IMG/VR virus record: IMGVR_UViG_3300005329_000004 | Span: 1-56,399 of that record | Length of the DNA stretch: 56,399 nucleotides | Reading direction: 5' to 3' (one strand) | From: a virus | Shown here: positions 1 through 7,594 of the stretch, one piece after another | How positions within the stretch are numbered: the first letter of the stretch is position 1 | Layout of the letters: the number at the start of each line of letters is the position of its first letter | Program-made: the position numbers and the translations under genes | The notes under the pieces: generated by a model | Told to the model about the DNA's origin: nothing | Databases searched by the model: none | The model's input: only the letters and a program-made list of their open reading frames with translations

Positions 1-110
1 CATCCGCCGGCGCGAGGCGCGCTCGAGCGACCTCTCGCTGACGGAGATCGCGGTGCTACATCGCGCTGGCCTCGCGATCTCGATCGTGCAGCACGTCGAG
101 CGCGACGGGC
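1..110. repeat. Terminal 110-bp overlap, left copy
   Basis: Bases 1-110 are identical to bases 56290-56399. The overlap lies inside the endolysin gene, whose frame continues cleanly from the right end into the left end. This is what an assembler leaves when it cuts a circular or circularly permuted molecule. A true short direct terminal repeat is possible but less likely inside a coding sequence. Confidence 0.95.
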
Positions 111-574
111 CGCCGTGGTGGACACCGTGGGCCGAGAAGGGAACCGAGTACGGCATCACCGCCGCACGCGCGTGCGGCGAGCTGACGATTCCTCGTGGCG
201 TCACGGTGTGGCTCGACTTGGAAGGGATCATGCCCGGCACGGACGTCGGCCAAGTCGACGCGTATTGCCGTGCATGGTTTGAACCGGTGCAGCGTGCGGG
301 CTACGTCCCCGGGCTCTACGTCGGCTACGGCGCGGTGCTGGGGCCCGCTGCGCTCTATCGGCTGCCGTTCACACGCTACTTCGCGGCGTACAACCTCGAT
401 GAGGATCAGTATCCCGCGACGCGTGGCTGCTGCATGCGCCAGCACGAGCAGAAAGCTGGCGACGTCCCAACGGGCGTTGCGTTCCCGCTCGATACCGACG
501 TCGTGGAAGCGGACGCGCTCGGCGGATTGCCGACGATGTTCGCGCCCGACGAATGGGATGGAGCGCTCGCATGA
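2..574 (+). CDS. Endolysin, DUF1906 glycoside-hydrolase-like (3' part)
   Basis: This is the larger part of a gene that begins at 56174 and crosses the contig junction; joined, it encodes 229 residues. The N-terminal part (GFD, then GYRFAARYI) and the following LTEIAVLHRAGLAISIV match the DUF1906 (Rv2525c-like) family, a TIM-barrel glycoside-hydrolase-like fold often used as a phage lysin. WLDLEG after the middle and the final DTDVVEAD segment supply acidic residues in the expected places. No signal peptide is seen, so export would depend on a holin. It follows two membrane-protein genes and overlaps the next gene by ATGA. The peptidoglycan-cutting role is inferred from family and position. 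Confidence 0.82.
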   Translation: MRRREARSSDLSLTEIAVLHRAGLAISIVQHVERDGPPWWTPWAEKGTEYGITAARACGELTIPRGVTVWLDLEGIMPGTDVGQVDAYCRAWFEPVQRAGYVPGLYVGYGAVLGPAALYRLPFTRYFAAYNLDEDQYPATRGCCMRQHEQKAGDVPTGVAFPLDTDVVEADALGGLPTMFAPDEWDGALA

Positions 575-687
575 CGCGCTACGACCGCTACCGGATCAAG
601 CTCGAAGCGTGGCGCGATCGCCCGGAGCTCTGGCTCGCGCTCGCGGGCGTGGTCGTGTTGCTCGTGCTCGCGGTACTGGCCCAATGA
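571..687 (+). CDS. Small single-span membrane protein in lysis region
   Basis: A 38-residue protein with a charged N-terminus (MTRYDRYRIKLEAWRD) followed by one hydrophobic span (residues about 20-37) that ends at the C-terminus. It overlaps the endolysin stop and the next start by ATGA at both ends, which argues for real, coupled translation. Its place after the endolysin suggests a holin, antiholin or lysis accessory, but nothing in the sequence proves it. Confidence 0.6.
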   Translation: MTRYDRYRIKLEAWRDRPELWLALAGVVVLLVLAVLAQ

Positions 688-1139
688 GCACAAAAGTCTT
701 CTGGCTTGAGCCGACCGAAGAGACGCGCGAACGTGTCGTCGAGTGCAAGTGTGGCAAGCCCGATTGCGCCATCAATGGCTCGATCGCGCACGAGAAACTG
801 TATCGACGCTCGGACACCGGTGACCTCATGACACTTCGCGACGCGCCAGTCGGTGCGATGTGGGACGCGACGTGGTACGACGACGATCCGGCCTACACCG
901 GCGCGGACGGCATCACGCTCGTCGTTCGCACGCCCGGTGGATCGTGGAACGTCGACGGCGAGGCGTCCAACTGCACCCGGAAGGGCGATCGGTCGCACAA
1001 GTGCTGGGTGCGACATGGCGATCCGCGAAAGCCGGAAACGTTGCACGTCGACAAAAACGGCAATACGTGCAGCGCCGGCGCCGGCTCAATTCTGTGCGGC
1101 AACTATCACGGATTCCTTCACCACGGAGAGCTCACATGA
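684..1139 (+). CDS. Conserved phage protein of unknown function
   Basis: 151 residues, starting at the ATGA overlap with the preceding gene. A Cys pair region near residue 23 (CKCGKPDC) may bind metal. The rest (LYRRSDTGDLMTLRDAPVGA, then CWVRHGDP and HVDKNGNTCSAGAGSI) resembles a protein family I know from many phages, usually next to lysis genes, with no known function. It is shorter at the N-terminus than most members I recall. Overlaps the next gene by ATGA. Confidence 0.7.
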   Translation: MSTKVFWLEPTEETRERVVECKCGKPDCAINGSIAHEKLYRRSDTGDLMTLRDAPVGAMWDATWYDDDPAYTGADGITLVVRTPGGSWNVDGEASNCTRKGDRSHKCWVRHGDPRKPETLHVDKNGNTCSAGAGSILCGNYHGFLHHGELT

Positions 1140-1402
1140 GCGCCGGTGATCGCACGCCGGGTGTGCGCGGCGCCGATGGTGATTGGACGACCGATCGTCA
1201 ACCCGGCGAATACTGGCGCAACGGTGATCGTTGGTGCGGGATCACGCCGCTCCCATTCGCGCACTACGTCGACGTCACGACGTGGACCGTCACCGAGCAC
1301 GAGGACCAGACGATCACGGTGTCGCCCTCGATCTTCGTCAACCGAGGCAGGCCGAACGCCTGGCACGGCTTCCTCGAGCGCGGCGTGTGGAGGGAAGTAT
1401 GA
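1136..1402 (+). CDS. Small conserved phage protein, unknown function
   Basis: 88 residues, acidic, with WTVTEHEDQTITVSPSI and a closing NAWHGFLERGVWREV segment that recurs in phage genomes. No membrane span, signal peptide or catalytic motif is visible. It sits between two ATGA overlaps inside the lysis operon, so it is translated with the lysis genes. Confidence 0.68.
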   Translation: MSAGDRTPGVRGADGDWTTDRQPGEYWRNGDRWCGITPLPFAHYVDVTTWTVTEHEDQTITVSPSIFVNRGRPNAWHGFLERGVWREV

Positions 1403-2070
1403 TCTCCCTCAAGCACTGGCCCGCGATCTCGCTCGCCGCTGGCCTCGCGGCGGTCGTCATCCTCGCGACGTTCACGTATTGCCACGCCGAGCCGACGGCG
1501 ATGAGCAGGGCGAATCAGAAGTCGATCGACTCGCTCGACGCCACGAAACCGGCGTTCCGCGCTGCGGTTGACACCATCATTAAACGCGAAAGCGTGTTCG
1601 TCCGCGAATCGGCTATAAATCGCGGAGGAGCGATCAAATCCGCGCACGCGGCAGATTCGTTGCGCGACGTCGCGATCGCGTGGGAGCGGGCCGCCTTGGC
1701 GCAAAACGATACGTCGTCGCGCTGGTACGAGGTCGCGAAAGTGCGCGGGCAGGAAAACGATTCGCTGCGCGTTGCGAATAGCGGATTGCTCGCCTCGTTG
1801 GAAGAGCAGACCCAAGCGCGGACGTCGGCGGATGCACGCGCCGCGCTCGATTCGTCTCGCCTCGCGGCGACCGAACGCCTCAATGCGAACCTCGCGCGCG
1901 ACCTCGCCCAGGCCGATCCGCCGTGTCACGTGCTGCCGTTCGTTACATGTCCCTCACGCACGGTCGTCGCGATGGCCGCCGCGGCGACGGGCTACGCGCT
2001 CTCTCGGCCGGACGTCCGCTCGGCCGCCCGAAAAATTGTGACCGCTCCGTTTTCTCTCCTCACTAAATAG
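1399..2070 (+). CDS. i-spanin-like (Rz-type) membrane coiled-coil protein
   Basis: 223 residues. Residues about 8-28 form one hydrophobic span (ISLAAGLAAVVILATFTY), followed by a long, charged, Ala/Arg/Glu-rich helical region (about residues 40-170) that should form a coiled coil in the periplasm. This single N-terminal anchor plus coiled coil is the architecture of inner-membrane spanins, which disrupt the outer membrane in the last step of lysis of diderm hosts. A second mildly hydrophobic stretch lies near residues 188-203. The next gene, 10 bases downstream, encodes a putative lipoprotein, as expected of a spanin partner. Assignment rests on architecture and position only. Confidence 0.55.
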   Translation: MISLKHWPAISLAAGLAAVVILATFTYCHAEPTAMSRANQKSIDSLDATKPAFRAAVDTIIKRESVFVRESAINRGGAIKSAHAADSLRDVAIAWERAALAQNDTSSRWYEVAKVRGQENDSLRVANSGLLASLEEQTQARTSADARAALDSSRLAATERLNANLARDLAQADPPCHVLPFVTCPSRTVVAMAAAATGYALSRPDVRSAARKIVTAPFSLLTK

Positions 2071-2080
2071 GACTCCGATC

Positions 2081-3268
2081 ATGCGCCGCCTGTTCTTGCT
2101 CGCGTCCCTCGTCGCCTCGTGCGCTGGGCCCACACTCCTCACGGCACAAACCGCCAAGGACTCGGCGACGGCCAAGATCGTCGGCCCCGCGCTCGATTCA
2201 GCGATCAAGCACGACCGCCAGCTCTGCAAAACCAAGAGCGCACCCAAATACATCTGCGCGAGCGGCGACACGACGCGCCTCACTCAAGCCGCTGCGGCCA
2301 CCGCGGCGCTGCTCGTCGCACCAGCTCCGACCCCAACGCCGACGCCCGCACCAGCTCCGACGCCAGCGCCCGTCGACACGAGCATGACGGTCTTCGGTGC
2401 CGTCAACTTCGACGATGGCACGATCGGCACCTGGTTCGATCCCTACGCGAGTGTGTTGCCGGGCGAACTCTCAATTATCGCCGATCCCACGAACTCGGGT
2501 CACGGCAAGGTGATGCGCCTCCACTACTACAACCAGCCATCGGGCGGCTGGTACGACAACAACTACGCCATCGAGCCCGACCCCGCCCTCGCGTCGACGC
2601 ACGCCACGAACGGTGATCAGGTCCAGTTCGATGGCGATTTCTATCTCGTCCGGACGGCCAGCACCGACACAGTGAACAACGGCTACGGGCTCCGAAAGCT
2701 CAACTACTGGTGCTCAGCGATTGGTCCGAGCCACGCGTGCTACGTGTTGGTGACGCAGCCATCCGTCGTCGGGGGATATATCGCTTCGGGCACCGTGCCG
2801 GACGAGAAGTTGATGTCGTCGATCTCCCTCACGAGCACGACGGGGATTCCCTGCGACTGCCCGTATTACGACGCCACGGTCTCGAGCAACGCGTGGCATC
2901 ATCTAACGATCGTGATGCGGCTGAACTCGACGAATGCGAAGCGCGACGGCGGACTCAAAGTCGTGCTCGACGGGCGCGTCGTGACGGACCGGAGCGATGT
3001 CCAGTGGGTCGATCCCGCCTCGACGACGCCGATCGATTGGAGCGATTGGCGGATCGGCGAACAACTCAACTCATCGCATCAGGTCGACGAGCCGCGCTAC
3101 TGGGACAATCTGCGATTCGCGATCAAGCGCGCGCCGGTCGTGGCGGCCGCGACGTTCTCAGTCAGACGCCCGGCGATGGCGACGAAGCGACCGACGTATC
3201 CCAAGTCCTTCGAAGGGCCACCCAAGTTCGCGGCGCCCGAGAAGCGCATCCCTGTTCGAAAGCCGTAA
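2081..3268 (+). CDS. Putative lipoprotein with Pro-rich linker and lectin/lyase-like domain
   Basis: 395 residues. The N-terminus is a signal peptide (MRRLFLLASLVASC) with a lipobox-like VASC, so lipidation at Cys14 is possible; an alternative signal-peptidase I site follows LLTAQ. A Pro/Thr/Ala-rich linker (PAPTPTPTPAPAPTP) lies at about residues 80-100. The remaining 290 residues begin GAVNFDDGTIGTWFDPY and carry alternating strands with Trp/Tyr (GGWYDNNYAIEPD, WHHLTIVMRLN), as in concanavalin-A-like lectins or polysaccharide lyases. It directly follows the i-spanin candidate. It may be an o-spanin carrying an extra carbohydrate-binding domain, or a secreted polysaccharide-active protein. 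Confidence 0.6.
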   Translation: MRRLFLLASLVASCAGPTLLTAQTAKDSATAKIVGPALDSAIKHDRQLCKTKSAPKYICASGDTTRLTQAAAATAALLVAPAPTPTPTPAPAPTPAPVDTSMTVFGAVNFDDGTIGTWFDPYASVLPGELSIIADPTNSGHGKVMRLHYYNQPSGGWYDNNYAIEPDPALASTHATNGDQVQFDGDFYLVRTASTDTVNNGYGLRKLNYWCSAIGPSHACYVLVTQPSVVGGYIASGTVPDEKLMSSISLTSTTGIPCDCPYYDATVSSNAWHHLTIVMRLNSTNAKRDGGLKVVLDGRVVTDRSDVQWVDPASTTPIDWSDWRIGEQLNSSHQVDEPRYWDNLRFAIKRAPVVAAATFSVRRPAMATKRPTYPKSFEGPPKFAAPEKRIPVRKP

Positions 3269-3384
3269 CCACCCGCAACCCACACGCCACCACGCGCAAC
3301 GTCGGCCTTTCTACTTCTCTCGATCACAGGGTTCATCTTCAAGGTCAAACACTAGTGCATTCCGTCCATTCGGAGATTCCGACG

Positions 3385-3507
3385 ATGGCATCCTCCACGT
3401 CTTCAGCGCCGCCCGTTGTCTCACCGCCTCCGGTCTCAATCCCAGACGTCACGCTCGACGTGCAGGATGGCACGATCGGCTCGACCGGCGTGAACGTTCG
3501 CAACTGA
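3385..3507 (+). CDS. Small Pro/Ser-rich protein
   Basis: 40 residues, with a Ser/Pro-rich N-terminus (PPVVSPPPVSIPDV) and a DVTLDVQDGTIGSTG end. It sits alone between the lipoprotein and a small appendage protein, without a convincing Shine-Dalgarno site. The composition suggests an unstructured linker peptide. It could be a real small gene or chance reading; I keep it because the gap on both sides would otherwise be unusually large here. Confidence 0.4.
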   Translation: MASSTSSAPPVVSPPPVSIPDVTLDVQDGTIGSTGVNVRN

Positions 3508-3548
3508 GCATCGGAACCCAGTTCTCTTTCCTCCCGCTGGAGATACCC

Positions 3549-3923
3549 ATGGCCAAACAAATCGCCAACGCCGTGCTGGACGCAGCATGCGCCAAGATCG
3601 CGACGTCAACGCATCAGACCGTGTGTTCAGGTGAGCCGGCCAACTTCGCGGGCATTGCCGCGGTCACACTCGCCGCGAAAACCGTCGTAGCAGGCGACGG
3701 CAATGGCGTCTACACGATCGCCGACGGGACGACGAGTGGCCGGAAGGTCACGGTCGCGCAGCAATCCGCCGTCCCGATCACGGCGACTGGCACGGCGACG
3801 CACATCGCGTATGACGACGGGACGACGCTCTTGGCGGTGACGACGTGCACCTCGCAAGCGTTGACGTCGGGCGGGACGGTCACCGTGCCAGCGCACAAGT
3901 TCGAGTTCGCCGACCCGACGTAA
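3549..3923 (+). CDS. Small virion-appendage-type protein
   Basis: 124 residues, Ala/Thr/Val-rich, with regular short strands (TVVAGDGNGVYTIADGT, KVTVAQQSAVPITATGT) and no charged clusters. This composition is typical of small beta-rich tail or decoration proteins. It lies just upstream of the large repeat-containing fibre gene. No catalytic motif is visible. Confidence 0.6.
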   Translation: MAKQIANAVLDAACAKIATSTHQTVCSGEPANFAGIAAVTLAAKTVVAGDGNGVYTIADGTTSGRKVTVAQQSAVPITATGTATHIAYDDGTTLLAVTTCTSQALTSGGTVTVPAHKFEFADPT

Positions 3924-3938
3924 TCCAGGCCGCTTCCA

Positions 3939-5774
3939 ATGGCGGCGAGCTTTCGGAGTGCGGGAACGTGGTCGTTCACAGCGAACAACGTGGCGACCCC
4001 GTTCACGTGCACGCCCGGCGCCCCGGCGAGCGTCGCCGTGGGCGACTGTCTCGTGCTCATTGCCGAGTCGCGGAGTATTACCGCGACCATGGCGACGCCG
4101 AGTGGGTGGAATCTCGTTACCGCGTTCCCCAAGCGAAGCGGTACGGCCTCCGGCGGGTCGATCTATGTCTTCACACGAATAGCTGACGGCACAGCGAACG
4201 ACACGCCGAGTCCAGTCTGGTCAGGGCTGACGACGGGCACGAGCGGTGACGCGAGCGGGTGCGGCATCCTCTGCTACATCGGACTGTCGGAGACGCTTGA
4301 TGGGACTGTCCAGGCATCAGTCCTGACGTCGCAGACGTCGACGAGCGTCATCCCGGCATTCACGACCGGAACGAACGGCAGCATGGTGATCGGTGTCGCC
4401 ATGAAGCTGCTCGAGTCAAGCGCGCAGACGTCGACCGTCGCGACGTTCACCGAGCGGGCCGATAATTCGACCACGAGCGGCACGGGCCACATTGTCGAAG
4501 TCTGTGATTTGTTGAAGGCGACGGCCGGAAGTTCAGGGACTGCGACGGTCACGTGGTCAGCCACGACGTCAGCGAGCGCGCTCGCGGTATCGCTTGGGCT
4601 CAAAGCCGCCATCACGCTCGTCACGCTGGTCGTTGCCGATGCCGCGCTCGCGCTCGCCGCCGACACGCCGGATCTGATACAAGCGAATACGCTGGCGATC
4701 GCGGACGCTGCACTGGCGCTCGCGGCCGACAGCCCATCGCTCGTTCAAGCGAATACCATCGCCGTCGCCGACAGCGCATTCGCCTTGGCCATCGAGAGTC
4801 CGACGTTGGCGCAATCGTTCACGCTCGCGCCGAGCGACTGCGGGTTCGCACTCTCGGTCGACTCCCCATCGCTGGCGCAGGCGAGTATGCTGGCCGTCTC
4901 AGACGCCGCGTTCCAAGTGGCATTCGATAGCCCAGCGCTCGTGCAGGCGAACGTGATCGCCGTGGGCGACGCGGTGTGCAACCTCACGGTTGATTCGCCG
5001 ACGCTGGTCGTCGCATTCATGCTCTCGGTCGACGATGTCAGCCTCGCACTCGGAGCTGATGCACCGAACCTGGCGCAGGCGAATATTCTCGCCCCGGTGG
5101 ACAGCGCAATCTCGCTGACCGCTGACGCGATTCTGCTCACGCAAGCATCGACCGTCTCCATCAATGATGCGGCGTCGGCCCTACAGCTCGACGCGCCGGC
5201 ACTCTCCGAAGCCGCAACCGTTGCCGTCGACGATGCGACGGTCGCGCTCGGCGCGGACGGTCCGATGCTCGCGCAGGCGAACGTCCTCCACATCGCCGAT
5301 GCGCTGATTGCCCTGCAACTCGATGCGCCGACTCTCGCGAGCGGCCTCGCGCTCGATGTGGCCGACAGCGCGGTGGCCGTGGCAGCCGATTCGCCAATAC
5401 TGGCGGAAGCGGCGACGCTCGCCGTGGCTGATAGCATCCTCGGACTGCTTGCCGATTCGCCATCGCTCGCCGCAGGTGTAACCCTGGCGGTCGACGACGC
5501 GCTTGTTGCCAATGCCTTCGACGCGCTGGGGCTGACACAGGCGAATGTGCTCGCTATCAGTGATGCCGCGGTTCGTCTTGTCAGCGACTCCCTCTTACTG
5601 TCGCTCCCAGGCGATGTTGTCACAAACGTCGTCGCGATTTCACGCTCGTGCATCGACATTGCCGCAACCTGTGTCTCGACGAAATGGACCGGGGCGAATC
5701 TGACCCTCGACGCGATCGCGCAGTCGCGTCCTCTCACTCTTGCCGTTTCTCTTTCCGGAGCATTCGATGGCTGA
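3939..5774 (+). CDS. Tail fibre or appendage protein with fifteen 22-residue repeats
   Basis: 611 residues. Residues 1-227 form a Thr/Ser/Gly-rich beta-type domain. From residue 228 to 557 the protein is fifteen uninterrupted 22-residue repeats with a core like LAVADAALAL followed by ADSPSLVQA. Asp at repeat position 7 and Asp/Glu at position 15 are nearly constant. The last 54 residues leave the pattern. Similar short repeats rich in DA and AD occur in other phage fibre-like proteins I recall. It lies between virion-type genes and overlaps the next gene by eight bases. A shaft built from the repeats is the simplest reading. Confidence 0.7.
   Translation: MAASFRSAGTWSFTANNVATPFTCTPGAPASVAVGDCLVLIAESRSITATMATPSGWNLVTAFPKRSGTASGGSIYVFTRIADGTANDTPSPVWSGLTTGTSGDASGCGILCYIGLSETLDGTVQASVLTSQTSTSVIPAFTTGTNGSMVIGVAMKLLESSAQTSTVATFTERADNSTTSGTGHIVEVCDLLKATAGSSGTATVTWSATTSASALAVSLGLKAAITLVTLVVADAALALAADTPDLIQANTLAIADAALALAADSPSLVQANTIAVADSAFALAIESPTLAQSFTLAPSDCGFALSVDSPSLAQASMLAVSDAAFQVAFDSPALVQANVIAVGDAVCNLTVDSPTLVVAFMLSVDDVSLALGADAPNLAQANILAPVDSAISLTADAILLTQASTVSINDAASALQLDAPALSEAATVAVDDATVALGADGPMLAQANVLHIADALIALQLDAPTLASGLALDVADSAVAVAADSPILAEAATLAVADSILGLLADSPSLAAGVTLAVDDALVANAFDALGLTQANVLAISDAAVRLVSDSLLLSLPGDVVTNVVAISRSCIDIAATCVSTKWTGANLTLDAIAQSRPLTLAVSLSGAFDG
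4620..5609 (+). repeat. Array of fifteen 66-bp coding repeats
   Basis: Fifteen back-to-back units of exactly 66 bases with no length variation. The DNA units differ a lot from each other, while the encoded 22-residue pattern is kept (hydrophobic at positions 3-5, Asp at 7, Asp/Glu at 15, Leu at 19). This indicates old duplication and selection on the protein. Confidence 0.9.
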
Positions 5775-6096
5775 CCCGATGCAGATCGCGAGAGGCGAGG
5801 CATGGAAATACTCGTGGCGCGTGACACGCGACGGCGCCGCGATCGACGGCGACCGTGTCGTGAACGCATGGCTCTCGCGCACGTTCAAGGGCGATCCGGT
5901 GACGCCGGAGAGTGTGCTGCCGCTCAGCCGCGGACGACTGCTGTTGCGCGCCGACGAGCGAGAGATCTGGTCGGCCCCGCTTCACGCGGACGCCGTGACC
6001 GCTGCGCTCGCGTCGATCTTTACCGGGTACACCGTATGGGAGGTGATCGAGATTGACGGCGAGCGGAAGTCCAATGCGCTCACCGTGGTCGACTAG
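5767..6096 (+). CDS. Small conserved phage structural-type protein
   Basis: 109 residues. I choose the ATG at 5767 because a GGAG lies just upstream and it gives an eight-base overlap with the fibre gene stop. The sequence (MADPMQIARGEAWKYSWRV, then AWLSRTFKGD) looks like a small beta-rich protein of the kind found beside fibre genes. It is the last rightward gene before the convergent lysogeny operon. Confidence 0.62.
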   Translation: MADPMQIARGEAWKYSWRVTRDGAAIDGDRVVNAWLSRTFKGDPVTPESVLPLSRGRLLLRADEREIWSAPLHADAVTAALASIFTGYTVWEVIEIDGERKSNALTVVD

Positions 6097-6102
6097 CCCG
6101 TG

Positions 6103-6324
6103 CTACTCACCGTCGTCGCGTCGGTTCTCTTCGGCGACGATGAACGCCGTCACGCGCGCCTCGAGGCCGAGCCGTCCCCATAAGCGCTGCACGGCAATCG
6201 GAACGTAGAGACGCCAGTCGGACGTCGCGTCGTCTGCGTTCCACTGCGGATGCGCGATCAGATCGAACACGCGCGGCTCAAGCCGCTTGGCGGCGAGGAC
6301 GAGATCTTCGGGTGGCGTGGTCAT
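6103..6324 (-). CDS. Small protein, last gene of lysogeny operon
   Basis: 73 residues. The start at 6324 is set by a 4-base ATGA overlap with the upstream gene. It reads MTTPPEDLVLAAKRLEPRVF and ends acidic (EENRRDDGE). No motif is recognised. It is co-transcribed with the repressor, protease and glycosyltransferase, so it may be expressed in the prophage. It converges with the fibre-region gene ending at 6096, and no clear terminator hairpin is visible in the six bases between. Confidence 0.6.
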   Translation of the reverse strand: MTTPPEDLVLAAKRLEPRVFDLIAHPQWNADDATSDWRLYVPIAVQRLWGRLGLEARVTAFIVAEENRRDDGE

Positions 6325-6530
6325 CGAATCACGCGGAGCAATCGAAGGAGCCACGGCAGCACAAGGACGAATACCGTGGCGAAGAGCCCAATGATCAGCA
6401 GGATCTCGCGCCGCCGCCTGGCCCTTGCACGCCCGGACGATCCGTCGACGCGGTACGCCCCACTGTGCCGCATCGGATCTGCCTTGGCTGCGGCACGCAT
6501 GCGGTCGCGTCTATGCAGCATGGTGACCAT
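6321..6530 (-). CDS. Small membrane protein beside GT87 gene
   Basis: 69 residues: a strongly basic N-terminal half (RARARRRRE) and then one hydrophobic span (ILLIIGLFATVFVLVLPWLL, about residues 43-62). The positive-inside rule places the N-terminus in the cytoplasm. It overlaps the glycosyltransferase end by 20 bases and the next gene by ATGA, so it may work with the glycosyltransferase or act in superinfection exclusion. Function unknown. Confidence 0.6.
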   Translation of the reverse strand: MVTMLHRRDRMRAAAKADPMRHSGAYRVDGSSGRARARRRREILLIIGLFATVFVLVLPWLLRLLRVIR

Positions 6531-7575
6531 CGCGGAACGTCACCGCTACCTGAGAGCCGCGAAGCCATGACGGAAACCGGCTCGCGATGCGATCGATGAC
6601 CGCCGGCAGTTCGCCTTCGTTCGGCCGGCGCAGCACCATAACGAGCGCAGGCAGATACATCGCGAGCACAAACGCGGCTTCGCACAGAGGGGCATTGTAC
6701 GCATAGTTCCGGCCGTAATGCGCCGACACCTCTTGCACTGTTGAGGCGATATATGACAGCAGAGCCAAGGTTAACGCTTGCCGCCGAGATGACGGGATCA
6801 GGAATAGCTCGAGTGTTTCGTATGGCGCCAGCGTGTGCGGTACGCAGACCATGAGGAGCAGGAGCCGCGCCTCGGCCAGGCGCCAACGCAATAACGCGAG
6901 CAGCACGATCGGCCCGAATAGGGTCGCGACGAGTGGTTTGGGATGATAACCGCCGACGCGCATGGCCGCGATCCAATCTGCCGGCCAGTGTGGAGCAAGC
7001 TCGAACGACAGCGCCAGGATCACCAGCCCCACTCCGATCGCGGGAACCAGGACGCCACGACGGAGCCTAGCCAGGAGAAGAGCAGCCCCGATGTTGGGCT
7101 TTGCGACCGTGAGCCATGCGAGGCCGGGCGTCAACGCCGCGGCGATCAACAGGGGTGACCATTGCACGGAGTCTGCTGCAATGATAAAGGACGCACTCAG
7201 CACGGCCGGCAGCCGAAACCATCCGTCGCGTGTAATCGTGTAGGTGAACGCAAACGCGCTCAGCCCTACGAATACGAGCCGCGCGGCGAGCATCGGGAGC
7301 CACGCCACAGGCAGGCCGACGACCGCTGCGGTCATCGGATAATAGAAGTTCCACGGCCAGTAGAACGGCTTTCCGGGCCCAATGAGCTGGTACGGGCTCT
7401 GGCCGTGGAGCATCGCATGTGCGGCGAACCAGACTTGATCGAAATCGCGGTGCGCTGGATAGTCGGGCGCTGTGGCGCTTAACCCAGCATAGAGGACAGC
7501 CGCCAACGCTACCAATCCGGCAACGACCAATCGCCGTTTGACCGGAGGTTGTACGAAGGGCGCAATTGAGCTCAC
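6511..7575 (-). CDS. GT87/DUF2029-type polytopic membrane glycosyltransferase
   Basis: 354 residues with a GTG start and about nine hydrophobic segments. Just after the first span comes DFDQVWFAAHAMLHGQSPY, which matches the conserved loop of the GT87 (DUF2029, mannosyltransferase-like) family, including the Asp thought to be catalytic in related GT-C enzymes. YWPWNFYYPMTAAVVGLP continues the family pattern. Such enzymes move a sugar from a lipid-linked donor on the outer face of the inner membrane. Its place in the repressor operon suggests expression in lysogens and a change of the host surface glycan (serotype conversion or superinfection block). Sugar and acceptor cannot be told from sequence. 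Confidence 0.75.
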   Translation of the reverse strand: MSSIAPFVQPPVKRRLVVAGLVALAAVLYAGLSATAPDYPAHRDFDQVWFAAHAMLHGQSPYQLIGPGKPFYWPWNFYYPMTAAVVGLPVAWLPMLAARLVFVGLSAFAFTYTITRDGWFRLPAVLSASFIIAADSVQWSPLLIAAALTPGLAWLTVAKPNIGAALLLARLRRGVLVPAIGVGLVILALSFELAPHWPADWIAAMRVGGYHPKPLVATLFGPIVLLALLRWRLAEARLLLLMVCVPHTLAPYETLELFLIPSSRRQALTLALLSYIASTVQEVSAHYGRNYAYNAPLCEAAFVLAMYLPALVMVLRRPNEGELPAVIDRIASRFPSWLRGSQVAVTFRDGHHAA

Positions 7576-7594
7576 GTCGCCATTTCAAAGTTCA

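Noticed and set aside
4620-5609. A CRISPR-like or satellite array
   Set aside because: Units are contiguous coding repeats without spacers, diverged in DNA but conserved in protein.
4745-5869. A 374-codon minus-strand frame with periodic SAS/CAS residues
   Set aside because: Its periodicity is only the complement of the 66-base repeats of the fibre gene, which explain it fully.
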